Below are positions 13,155-26,100 of a DNA stretch of 64,000 nucleotides, one piece after another (positions within the stretch are counted from its first letter, which is position 1; every line of letters begins with the position of its first letter). The stretch spans positions 124,749,989 to 124,813,988 of the forward strand of contig CP136068.1 of NCBI GenBank assembly GCA_032622095.1, written 5' to 3'. The stretch is from Siphonodentalium dalli. Its lineage: Eukaryota > Mollusca > Scaphopoda > Gadilida > Siphonodentaliidae. The position numbers and the translations under genes were made by a program. The notes below the pieces were generated by a model that saw nothing but the letters and a program-made list of their open reading frames with translations, was not told the origin of the DNA and made no database searches.

Positions 13155-13550
13155 AGAAGCCTGAGTTTAGTGTGACTGTCATTTGCAGAATGACGTCCCC
13201 GGAGGGTGAATTTAGTGACGCTATCCCGCATAGCAGGCTAGCATCACTAAATTCACCCTCTGGGGACCTCATTCTGCATGGCCTCATCTGCAATGGGAGA
13301 CATAGGCTCAGATTGAAGTTCCCAAATGGTGAAAATTATGCAATGTGGGGATATAGAGAAACTACACTAAAAAGAAATATAATCTATGTGAACAAGTTTA
13401 TATAGAAATTTGATAATAAACTTTCAAGAGAAGATGGGGCCTAAGCAGAATGATCGGGGACCCCAGAGGGTGAGTTTAGTGATGCTAGCCCAGTATGCGG
13501 GATAGTTTCACTAAATTCACCCTCTGGGAACCTCTTTTTGCAAATGACAG
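13155..13550. mobile_element. GCAGAATGAGG element, long form
   Basis: TIRs ACTGTCATTTGCAGAATGA and TTTTTGCAAATGACAG enclose two hairpins (13186-13278 and 13444-13542) separated by a spacer with 'agattgaagttcccaaatgg' and 'gatatagagaaact', which recurs in the other long copies. Confidence 0.78.
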
Positions 13551-16371
13551 AAAATGCTATCATTGTAGTATGTAGTATATACTATCCTTGATGGGTGACA
13601 TAAAAGTTGTCCTTGTAGCATGTTGTAAATGCTATCTTTTTAGGATGTTGTAAATGTTATCCTTTTTGAAGAAAGTAAATGCTATACTTGATGGATGTCG
13701 TAAACGTTATCATTGTAGGATGTTGTAAATGTTATCCTTTTAGGATGTAGTAAATGTTATCCTTGTAGGATGTAGTAAATTCTATCCTTGTTGGATGTAG
13801 TAAATTATATCCTTGTAGGATGCAGTAAATGTTATCCTTGTAGGATGTAGTAAATGCTATCCTTGTAGGATGTAGTAAATGTTATCCTCGTAGGATGTAG
13901 TAAATGCTATCCTTGTAGGATGCAGTAAATGTTATCCTTGTAGGATGTAGTAAATGCTATCCTTGTAGGATGTAGTAAATGTTATCCTTGTAGGATGTAG
14001 TAAATGCTATCCTTGTAGGATGTAGTAAATTCTATCCTTGTAGGATGTAATAAATGTTATCCTTGTAGGATGTAGTAAATGTTATCCTTGTAGGATGTAG
14101 TAAATTCTATCCTTGTTGGATGTAGTAAATTATATCCTTGTAGGATGCAGTAAATGTTATCCTTGTAGGATGCAGTAAATGTTATCCTTGTAGGATGTAG
14201 TAAATGCTATCCTTGTAGGATGTAGTAAATTCTATCCTTGTAGGATGTAATAAATGTTATCCTTGTAGGATGTAGTAAATTCTATCCTTGTAGGATGTAG
14301 TAAATTATATCCTTGTAGGATGTAGTAAATTCTATCCTTGTAGGATGTAGTAAATTATATCCTTGTAGGATGTAGTAAATGTTATCATTGTAGGATGTAG
14401 TAAATGCTATCCTTGTAGGATGTAGTAAATTATATCCTTGTAGGATGTTGTAAATTTAATCTTTTTAGGATATAGTAAATGTTATCCTTGTAGGATGTAG
14501 TAAATGCTATCCTTGTAGGATGTAGTAAATTCTATCCTTGTAGGATGTAGTAAATTATATCCTTGTAGGATGTAGTAAATTATATCCTTGTTGGATGTAG
14601 TAAATTCTATCCTTGTAGGATGTAGTAAATGTTATATTTGTAGGATGTAGTAAATGTTATCATTGTAGGATGTAGTAAATGCTATCCTTGTAGGAAGTAG
14701 TAAATGTTATATTTGTAGTACATGTATGTTGTAAATGTTATCCTTCTTGTTTGTAGTAAAAGCTATCCTAGTAGCATGTAACAAATTTATTATTGTAGGA
14801 TGTTGTAAATTTAATCTTTTTAGGATATAGTAAATGCTATCCTTGTAGGATGTAGTAAATTCTATCCTTGTTGGATGTAGTAAATTCTATCCTTGTAGGA
14901 TGTAGTAAATTCTATCCTTGTTGGACGTAGTAAATTATATCCTTGTAGGATGTAGTAAATGTTATATTTGTAGTACATGTAATGTATGTTGTAAACGTTA
15001 TCCTTCTTGTTTGTAGTAAAAGCTATCAATGATGGATGTCGTAAACGTTATCCTTGTAGGATGTTGTAAATGTTATCCTTCTTGATTGTAGTAAACGCTA
15101 TCCTTGTAGGATGTAAACATTTTATCATTGTAGGATGTTGTAAATGTAATCTTTTTAAGATGCTGTAAATGTTATCCTTGTAGGATGTAGTAAATGCTAT
15201 TCTTGTTGGATGTAGTAAATGTTATCATTGTAGGATGTAGTAAATGCTATCCTTGTAGGATGTAGTAAATGCTATTCTTGTTGGATGTAGTAAATGCTAT
15301 CATTGTAGGATGTTGTAAATGCTATTCTTGTTGGATGTAGTAAATGTTATCATTGTTGAAGGTAGTAAATGATATCCTTGTAGGATGTAGTAAATGCTAT
15401 TCTTGTTGGATGTAGTAAATGTTATCCTTGTAGGATGTTGTAAATGCTATTCTTGTTGGATGTAGTAAATGCTATTCTTGTTGGATGTAGTAAATGCTAT
15501 CCTTGTATGATGTTTAAATGTTATCCTTGTATGATGTTTAAATGTTATCCTTGTATGATGTTTAAATGTTATCCTTGTTGAAGCTAGTAAATGTTATCCT
15601 TGTAGGATGTTTAAATGTAAATGTTATCATTGTAGGATGTTTAAATGTTATCCTTGTTGAAGGTAGTAATGTTATCCTTGTAGGATGTTTAAATGTTATC
15701 CTTGTAGGATGTTTAAATGTTATCCTTGTTGAAGGTAGTAAATGTTATCCTTGTAGGATGTTTAAATGTTATCCTTGTTGAAGGTAGTAAATGTTATCCT
15801 TGTTGAATGTAGTAAATGTTATCCTTGTAGGATGTTTAAATGTTATCATTGTAGGATGTTTAAATGTTATCATTGTAGGATGTTTAAATGTTATCCTTGT
15901 TGAAGGTAGTAATGTTATCCTTGTAGGATGTTTAAATGTTATCATTGTAGGATGTTTAAATGTTATCATTGTAGGATGTTTAAATGTTATCCTTGTTGAA
16001 GGTAGTAAATGTTATCCTTGTAGGATGTTTAAATGTTATCCTTGATGGATGTAGTAAATGCTATCCTTGTTGAAGGTAGTAAATGTTATATTTGTAGTAT
16101 GTTGTAAATGCTATCGTTGTAGGATGTAGTAAATGTTATCCTTGTAGGATGTAGTAAATGTTATCCTTGTAGGATGTAGTAAATGTTATCCTTGTAGGAT
16201 GTAGTAAATGTTATCCTTGATGGATGTAGTAAATGCTATCCTTGTTGAAGGTAGTAAATGTTATATTTGTAGTATGTTGTAAATGCTATCGTTGTAGGAT
16301 GTAGTAAATGTTATCATTGTAGGATGTAGTAAATGCTATCCTTGTTGGATGTAGTAATGTTATCCTTGTGA
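13551..16371. repeat. 25-bp minisatellite, about 2.8 kb
   Basis: The unit is GGATGTAGTAAATG followed by TTATCCTTGTA, near-perfect over most of the array. Each unit contains the dyad ATCC-TTGTA-GGAT. After ~15500 a GATGTTTAAATG variant (21 bp) and GAAGGTAGTAATG variants form higher-order blocks. There are no distinct spacers, so this is not a CRISPR. Confidence 0.93.
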
Positions 16372-16433
16372 AACTTCCAAGAACATGTTTATTAACCTGA
16401 TTAGATGATTATCTTGAGAAACATATCTGATTA

Positions 16434-16833
16434 TTAACCCTTTACCCAACAGAAGGGCCCTGTGCCAATGCATTCTCTTATATATGCGAGTCGACCATAG
16501 GTCGCCTCGCATATATAAGAGAATGCATTGGCTTAACACATTAAAAATGATAAAATTGTTGAAGATTGTAAGAAAAAATGGTAAAAAGTGTTAAAAAAAA
16601 GATTTTTTTTAGGCCAATGCATTCTCTTATATATGCGAGGCGACCTATGGTCGACTCGCATATATAAGAGAATGCATTGGCACAGGGCTAACTGTAACTA
16701 TCACAATATGGTCAAGGAGCCGGTTCCAATGATATCCATATTTGTATGGTTCTATTGAGACAGACCGAAGATATTTTAGGCGGTTGAAGCTTTATTTGGC
16801 CGGTTTTGGCCGGTTTGTTGGGTAAAGGGTTAA
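16434..16833. mobile_element. TTAA element family A, copy 1
   Basis: TTAA flanks, TIR CCCTTTACCCAACA / TGTTGGGTAAAGGG. It contains two opposed copies of the ~69-bp hairpin (16464-16532 and 16613-16681) separated by a spacer with runs of A and T. It lies just downstream of the SUGCT stop and supplies the first AATAAA. Confidence 0.87.
16791..16796 (-). terminator. Candidate SUGCT poly(A) signal AATAAA inside a TTAA element
   Basis: On the minus strand AATAAA occurs about 170 nt after the SUGCT stop. I see no other AATAAA between the stop and this point. It lies inside the TTAA element at 16434-16833, and the same hexamer is conserved in that family's second copy (~21752). That it works as the 3' end signal is inference. 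Confidence 0.45.
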
Positions 16834-16964
16834 AACATAAGTGCATCACATGCATGATTTGATCACATAATTGACTATAATCTGGCTGCTTAGTTCTTTC
16901 AAATTACTGCATCACATGCACAATTTGATCACAGAAGAAATCACATTTCCTTCAATCAGTTCCC

Positions 16965-17110
16965 TCATATCACTCCAGCAGATTGGAGAGATGATACCTC
17001 ATCAGTAGACATATCCAGTACGTCGACCAGAACGCTCTCTGTGTGCTCCCCTAGCAATGGAGGCGGGCACTGAAGAACAGTGGGTGTTGCACTATACTTT
17101 ACCGCAGGTG
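16965..17110 (-). CDS. SUGCT: SUGCT exon 13 (last coding exon)
   Basis: Encodes [18 protein letters not shown] then [18 protein letters not shown] and [11 protein letters not shown], then [12 protein letters not shown] is the conserved C-terminal block of class III CoA-transferases. Acceptor tttcag. A degraded copy of the first ~30 nt with its acceptor lies 77 nt upstream in intron 12. Confidence 0.92.
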
Positions 17111-20100
17111 CTGAAAGACAAATATATATGTTTCTAGGTATGTATGGAGATAAACAGTGGATGTTGCACTATGCTTTACTGCCGGAGCTGATAGATACAT
17201 GCTTCTACATTCATTCCTATGGAGATAAACTATATCACATTTATTAGTTAAAGGGACCCAAGGCACACACAGTGGATAAATGTGAAAAAATATAAAAGTC
17301 TGCTATTATAGTATAGAAAAGGTTAAAGTGTGATTAGTTGTGACACAGCAGAATTGAATTCACTGCAATGTTATTAGTTTCACTGACTGCAATGTTATTA
17401 GTTTCACTGACAATGTTATTAGTTTCACTGACTGCAATGCTCTTAGTTTCACTGACAATGTTATTAGTTTCACTGACTGCAATGCTCTTAGTTTCACTGA
17501 CAATGTTATTAGTTTCATTGATAATGTTATTAGTTTCACTGACAATGTTATTAGTTTCACTGAATGCAATGCTCTTAGTTTCACTGACAATGTTATTAGT
17601 TTCACTGCACTGCAATGCTCGTAGTTTCACTGACTGCAATGTTATTAGTTTCACTGACTGCAATGCTCTTAGTTTCACTGACTGCAATGTTATTAGTTTC
17701 ACTAACAATGTTATTAGTTTCACTGACAATGTTATTAGTTTCACTAACAATGTTATTAGTTTCACTAACAATGTTATTAGTTTCACTAACAATGTTATTA
17801 GTTTCACTGACTGTAATGCTCTTAGTTTCACTGACTGCAATGTTATTAGTTTCACTGACTGTAATGCTATTAGTTTCACTGCAGTGGGTTCAATTCCACT
17901 GAAGTTAAAGTCAATTAGGCTGTTTTTAAACATGTTGGGCCAGAGAAATTGGTATTAAAATGACTAACTCCACAAAAGCTTGATTGGAGCCGAACGTATA
18001 AAACCGACTGACTCATAAAAATAAACTGGCATGACCCAATGTGCTACAAGTCTGGTGCTGACATGAGTAATGTCCTAAATAGTACAGTAATGCCCCAAAT
18101 AATCGACTCCTTACCACAGCAGAATTATGGGTAATTTTTCGGACTAAATCCTGAAAAATTACCCATAATTCTGCTTTGGTTAAGGAGTCGATTATTTAGG
18201 GCATTACTGTACTAGCATATGAAAGTTTTCAATGATGGTAGCTGACAAAATCCCAATTCCTGATTTCAAACATTGGGAAAGTTTCTGAGATTCACAGAAA
18301 TATATGCATTTGTCAACAAACTACACAAACTACACAAACTACACATTCAATAATATTTTTAAAATAAATTATCTTTTAAATGATGTATTCCTAATTTTAA
18401 AAGCCGTCAGAGACAACATAACAGTAAGTCTTTGATAAACCTTTAATGACTGACAAATATTTATTGATGCATAACAAATGTCAAGTCGAATAAATGAATA
18501 GAGTCAATAGACATACCTTGCACTCGCACCTTCCCAGCTGTTTTATGGTCCATTTCTTGTATAAGATTATTATGAAGAACCTATTAATAAAAATATTAAT
18601 GAGCAAGTCTGGCTATAGTGTGTCTGACATTTGCAGAATGAGGTCCCCAGAGGGTGAATTTAATGACACTATCCTGCACAGCGGGCTAGTGATGCCAAAT
18701 TCACCCTCTGGGAACCTCATTCTGCTTAGGCCTCAACTGCTATGGGAGATCAAGGATGAGATTGAAGTTCCCCAGTTGAAGCTGGTGATGTTCACCCATT
18801 AGTCACCTCGATTATGCAATTTGTCTTCTGCAAATTAGGTGATATAGAAACTGACAGAAGGGAAAAAGTAACTAAAAACAATGTTAATTTGAGACTATAG
18901 GCACTTTCCAGAAGAAGGGGCCTAAGAAGAGTGAGGTCCCAAGAGGGTGAATTTGGTGATGCTAGCCTGCTGTGTGCGATAGTCACTATATTCACCCTTT
19001 GGGGGACCTCATTCTGCAAATGTCAGGCACAATATCCAGGCTTGTTAATGAGAATACAGTTTAGAGGCTATAATTATGGAAAGACACATTCATAGGTTTT
19101 GTATCTAGATATTTGAGTGCGGGAACCTTCCAGTTATAGACACACTGGTCCAGGTGCTACCAAAGCTGAGTTACTTTATAACCCTGTGGTGACAATAGTA
19201 GCGTTCTTTAATGTGCACACACCGAGTTGTGTACACTGGTCAGCCATAAATGTCCGCGCCCGATTGGACAGCATACTGCACACATGACAACATACCTGAA
19301 CAAATGTTCTAATGGGGGAAGTCGGCATTTTGAATTCGGATCTTTATTCAGTGATCTCGAATGAGACTTTTCAGCCTGACAAACTTGTATCTGACCGAGT
19401 CAGAATACTCTGAACACATTGAGATCCCTGGTCTGCTAGCATGAAAGACCAGTATGCTACTTCTCGGCTACAGACTTCCCCAGGTTATGCCTGGTCATCT
19501 CTTTACCAGAAAATTTCTTGCAGCACTCTAGAAAATTGACTCTGACTAAATAAGGAATGTAACCAGCCTAGAAGTTTAAAATTGGGAAAAGTCTTGTTAA
19601 ACAACAACTCAAAATTGGCAGATGACACAATTCATAATCGAGGTTCCCAATAGGTGTACATCACAATATTCACCATTTGGGAACCTCAATCTGAGTATGA
19701 TAATAAAGAAACTTTCCAGAGAAGATGAGGCCTAAGCAGAATGAGGTCCCCAGAGGGTGAATTTAGTGATGCTAGCCACCTAAGCGTCACTAAATTCACC
19801 CTCTGTGGATTCACGCTACTCACATGCATCATATGGATTCACCCTACTCACATGCGTCATGTGGATTCATGCTACTCACATGCGTCATGTGGATTCATGC
19901 TACTCACATGCGTCATGTGGATTCATGCTACTCACATGCGTCATGTGGATTCATGCTACTCACATGCATCATATGGATTCACGCTACTCACATGCGTCAT
20001 GTGGATTCATGCTACTCACATGCATCATATGGATTCACGCTACTCACATGCGTAATGTGGATTCACGCTACTCACATGCATCGTATGGAATCACGCTACT

Positions 20101-23100
20101 CACATGCGTCATGTAGTGCCAAATAAATAAGCCAAACATATCTCACAGTTAAAGGATTACTCCGGCCTAGGTTTTTTATCGATATCGATCGCCGCTAATC
20201 AACTGAGCACGGTGCAGAAAAGATTTTTGTGATAGGCTGCCCGTAACTGCAGTTATGCCAATTTAATGTTCCATCATGGATTATGCAGTCTGAATAGTTA
20301 ATGTTCCCTCGTGTGACGTCACATGAGGGACTACTAGCGACACGCAGTGTCCAACTTGAAAGGCTGGCGCAATTGGCTTTTATCTAAAGGTGCGCACTGA
20401 TTGTTTATACAGAAGCGGCTGGAAATTTTTTTTGGACCGAACCCATAATCAAACTTTGCCTGTAATTTGGTCTGCAAAACTCACATACCGAATTTGGTTC
20501 AGATAAAATAACCCAAACTAAAGTTATCATCTGGAAACCTCAAATAATGAAATTCTAAGTCGAAAAGAGCCATAAGTCAGAACAAAATAATCGGACTGAA
20601 CCCAAATTCAAACTTGGGCTGTAGTTTGGTCTGGCTTACTCACTTATCAAATTTAGTTGAGATAAAATCACCCAAACTAAAGTTACCATCCGGAAACCAA
20701 AACTGCTAACGGACAAATGGTCATTTATTGAACTTATTTCCAAAGGGATAACTACTCGAGAATGAGTATTTAGTAAAGAATGGGTTAAATATGCTGTTTG
20801 GACATATATATACTATAGTTTATTTACAATATACATACATGAATATCACAAACATATGAACAACAAATACAAATATTTTGTATATTGCAAGGGGGTGATA
20901 TAGCCCTTCCAAGCTGTCTTCCTGTCATCCCCGTTGGCATAGGTATCGCTATAGTGAATGTTTAAAGATGGCGTATGTGGGCGTTCATCTCCATGTGAGT
21001 GCACAGACAATCATGGCGTGTGAACATAATTATCAAGGGTATGTTACAGATACTGTTTAGGTTGATGGGTACCAACCCGGACTATTGCCAGATTTGCTCA
21101 TAACAATCGGTAAATGGATGTTGTTTTGCATGGTCAACGCGGAGGCAATTGAGTGAGGTAATGGGGGAAATTATTGAATTTAGAGATAATTTATAATATG
21201 TGTTTATCACATAATTTGGTCATAAAAGCAGTTTCATAATTATCGGTAATAGACACGTTTAATATCAGCGCGTGCGATGACGTCACGGCGTTCTTCAAAT
21301 AACTTGCGATCGCTGTAGTTTATGATTGTTGTTTTCGATGAAAATTGCGCGTTGCTTCGGGTTTATTTGATCATGTGATAAAAGGTATCTCACACTCGTC
21401 CTATTTTATACGTAATTTATCAACCTCGTCCTCTAAATTCTATTTGAGCCTCGGTAAACCTCGGCTCAAATCGAATTTAGTGAACTCGGTTGATAAATTC
21501 CGTATAAAATAGAAACTCATGTGAGATCCTCTATATACAACGCATACTACATGTACATATCATGATTGCAGCATTTGTTATTGTTAGCATGTGCAGTCCG
21601 GTCATCCAATATTTAAAATTTCATGTTTTCAGAATAATTGTTTATCTTATGAGAGAGGTCAGTACTTCTCACTTGGACTAAAGTAGGGAGAAGTGGCACA
21701 TTTCAGGGAGAAGATGTCTCTTAACCCTTTACCCAACAAACCGGCCAAAACCGGCCAAATAAAGCTGCAACAGCCTAAATTATCTTGGGTCTGTCTCAAT
21801 AAAACCATACAAATATGGATATCATTGGAACCGGCTCATTGACCACATTCTGATAGTTTCAGTTATGCCCTGTGCCAATGCATTCTCTTATATATGCGAG
21901 TCGACCATAGGTCGCCTCGCATATATAAGAGAATGCATTGGCCTAAAAAAAAATCTTTTTTAACACTTTTTACCATTTTTTCTTACATTCTTTAACAATT
22001 TTATAATTTTTAATGTGTTAAGCCATAAAATGCCAATGCATTCTCTTATATATGCGAGTCGACCATAGGTCGCCTCGCATATATAAGAGAATGCATTGGC
22101 ACAGGGCCCTTCTGTTGGGTAAAGGGTTAATGTAACTTGGCTCAAGAAGAATAGACCAAATTGGTTTTCTGACAAAATGAAAGAGCTCAAACTTTAAACA
22201 ATTAAGGACCATAACTTAAAAGGCGACTGACTAGGGTTTGAACTCAACCAAATCATTGTTGAGCAAGTCTCATATACCAAGTAGGAACAGAATCAGTTGA
22301 TATCTGTTCAGATCAGCATGTTACCACATGTCCTTCCGAACAGAGTATATCATAACCAACCAATAAGATTGCTAGATTCTCATCACGGATTAGAGAAGAC
22401 TTGCTTCATATTGTAGACATGACAACAGGGGATATCATTGACCAATCAGATTGCTAGCTTCTCATCAGGGGTAGCACAAACCTGTTTGTTAGAGAAAACT
22501 TGCTGCATATTGTTCACATGACAACAGGAGATAACATTGACCAATATATATTTTCATCAGGGGTAGCAGTAACCTGTTTGTTGGAGAAGACTTCTTGCAT
22601 ATTGTTCATATGGCAACAGGGGATAACATTGACCAATCAGATGTTTATATTTTCATCAGGGGCAGTACTTACCTGTTTGTTGGAGAAGACTTCCTGCATG
22701 TTGTTCATATGGCAACAGGGGATAACATTGACCAATCACATATTTATATTTTTATCAGGGGTAGCACTAACCTGTTTGTTGGAGAAGACTTCCTGCATGT
22801 TGTTGATGTGACCGCAGGGGATATCACTATCAGCTAGAAGGTCGTCCCAATAATCTGATGACTGCGAGGCAAACCTGGATACATTTCAAATGAACTTTCT
22901 GAATCATTGAATATCAGAAGAAAAATATCTTGGCAATTTCTGAAAATTCACAATTATTTCAGGCAAATTGCTGGCAAAACTTTTGCTGTAATTACAATGT
23001 CTAATAAAAAAGGAAACCTAGATTTTTTATATCGCTGTTGCTCCAAGTCACTACAGAAAAATGAATTGATAACCCATGGTTATTATGTTCAGATGGGTGA

Positions 23101-26100
23101 ATGTACAGTAATGCTCTAAGTAAGCAACTTCTTAACCACAGCAGAATTATGGGTGACTTTTCAGGATTTAGTCGGAAATATGGCTTGTTGCCATTCATCG
23201 GAAAGCTCTCGGGGAGAGCTTTCCGATGAATGGCAACAAGCCATATTTCCGACTAAATCCTGAAAAGTTACCCATAATTCTGCTGTGGTTAAGAAGTCGC
23301 TTACTTAGAGCACTACTGTAAGTTGGGGAATAATGATATTAAATAGCAGGTTTCACAGTAAAACCTCTCCAAACTGAACACCCTTTGGACCTGCCCTTCT
23401 GTTCTATTTAGAGAGATGTTCGATTTATAGAAAATAAAACTATGAACGGAATGTAATACTGACATCGTTATCGAAGCACAACCGACTCACTGTTGATTAA
23501 TTTAAATTTATTGAATAAAGTACCAAATCAAATATAAATAACAATAGATAAAACATCATGTTATAATAATAAGAATTAAAAACTTGGCATATAAAGACAT
23601 AACTAGATTATGATTAGATAACTGAATACTTATTAAACCCTTTACCCAACAGAACGGCCCTGTGCCAATGCATTCTCTTATATATGCGAGTCGACCATAG
23701 GTCGCCTCACATATATAAGAGAATGCATTGGCCTAACAATTTTTCATCATTTGTTATTATTTTTTACAATTTTTTACAATTTTAATATTTTTTTCTTATA
23801 TTCTACTCTCTTTCAGTGCCAGACTTATTTTGTAGGTTTAGTGCCAGGGAATCTTACGTTTTTCATGGGCATCAAAATTATTACTATGAATACTTGGTGA
23901 ATGTTTTAACCAGTTTGTTTTTAAATTCGCTATAGCATGCTTAAGCATACCCAAAAAAAATTCAACCCAAAATCCAAAAAAATATTTTTAGGGCCGATTT
24001 TACAGACCGTAAATTAGGAAGGGTTAACACATTGAGTGAACAATGGTGACTTCACAGAGATTACAGCACTGACATTTTGTTTTTACATCAATCATTGCGC
24101 TGAATTGGAATTTTATTTTTATGACCACTGTCCAACCTAAACACTAATTAGCTAAACGTACACGATGTTAGGGTATTGTCACCAATACAGTTTTAATCAA
24201 CCTGTCATAACGAATGAGCCGTCACGAAAACAGCTGCTCAGAGTTGAATATATAGACTAGAAATTTAAAACTATAAAGGATCCCCAGTCAACACAAGAGC
24301 CAAACAAGTTCAGCATCAAGTATGTCAAATCTACCTCATGTGCATTCAGTTGGTATCGTTTTCCGCGTTCGGATTTCAGAGGTAAAATTAATATAATCAT
24401 TCACTTTTGGACAAGAAAAGCCATCCGATGTTCGGAATAGAGAGTTTCGGTTTACAGAGGTAAATTTTAGTGAGAATGAACTCGGGACCGGAGAATTTGG
24501 TCGGTATGGCGAGGTATTCTGTGTTTAGTGGATTCTGTTTTTTAGAGGTTTAGGTGTATATATATAGAACCGCATCGTGTTGTTTTGGGGAAGTGGTTAT
24601 CACACGAGAGCGGATGGCAGAACGATATCTCGAGACCTGAAGGCTGTAGAAGAGAATGCATTGGCACAGGGTTTTCGCAAAATTTCGGGAAGATCAAGTT
24701 ATGAAAGGGATATCTGTTAGATACTTGATATTATTCAGAGCCTCAGAGGTCTCACTATTGACTTTCATTATTTTGCAATGATTTTGACATAGTGATTTCA
24801 GGAGATTCTTGTTATCTCCCCTTTATAATTAAGTCATTAATGCACTCCCAGGAGAATCAGCCTCACTACCCTAATAGGATATCTTACTTCATGGCAGCTA
24901 ATGTTGATAAGTGAATTTCATGCAGTTTCCGAAATTATTTGGTGACTTGTTATTTACAATAGAGATAAAAAAAACCTGTTTCTTTGGACATTCAGGGATT
25001 TGAGTACGAAAACAGCAAGCTGTCTGGTTAACAAACTGTTTTCATGCTTCAATCCCTGATTGTCCAATTCAGCAGAGTACAGTAATGCCCTAAATAATCA
25101 ACTCCTTAACCACAGCAGAATTATGGGTAACTTCAGGAATTAGTCGGAAATATGGCTTGTTGCCATTCATCGGAAAGCTCTCACTGAGTGATTAAAGAGT
25201 CGATTACTTCCTGCTACTTACGTTTCTGATAACATGGACAAGAGAGATTTTCTGTTGGCGACTCTGGCCTTATTGTCTGCGTACCGAGGATCATCAGAAA
25301 TATGACTCATTCCAAGCAGCTGGAATTAAATTATCAAAGCTAAAGAATAACATGCAACAAGAATCACATCCGCTTAATGCTTGATATATCCAGGAATGTG
25401 GCCAGAGGAAAAAAAATTCATTTTGAAGAAATATAGTTCCACAGTAGCCTGATGATATGTAAAGGTATATGCATAATTGGTGAAAATGGTGATAAAGTTA
25501 CCCTGGTTCATCAAACCTTATGCAGTAATCACATACTCTTTTCAAATTGCTGCTTCCAGAATTAATAGTTATATGATAATGAGGTCTTGACAAAATTAGA
25601 AGTATATGATGAATATTTCTACATATACACACACATGTCAAAAATGAGTGACCAATGCAGCCTCGATACTAGTATCTATTGTCACATGAATATTCAAGAA
25701 GGGGTTACGCATGGAACCATCCTGTTAGCCAAACTTGTATTTTATATAAGATTATGGAGTTATTTGTAAAAGAATGAGTTCCCCAGAGGTTAAATATAGT
25801 AATGCTAGCCCGCACACTATAAGAATTGGGCAGACCGATGGTTTGAACACAACCTCAGGGACCAAAATCAACTTAATGGAAGTGTATGTCATTTCAATCC
25901 GGGGAAATTTTGTTGACTGTGTATGTAAATGGAAACAAAAATCCAAAACGGTTTTGTTGCAAATTAAATAAATGTAAAGTCTGGTGCAAAAGGTATTTAA
26001 TGGGAGCTAAATGAAAATATTTAGTGTTCGCTGCTCAATTGGCACCTGGAAGTGTAAATCCTGATAATAATGCCTGCATAACTATACGTCGGAGAGAATA

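Noticed and set aside
13551-16371. CRISPR-like regular repeat
   Set aside because: The units are contiguous with no unique spacers, and the genome is eukaryotic.
17334-17958. Long open frames on both strands (LLVSLT repeats)
   Set aside because: They follow from minisatellite units whose lengths are multiples of three; no non-repeat protein sequence is present.
19741-20126. Three overlapping open frames of ~100 residues
   Set aside because: A 28-bp repeat without stops opens all three frames; these are repeat artefacts.
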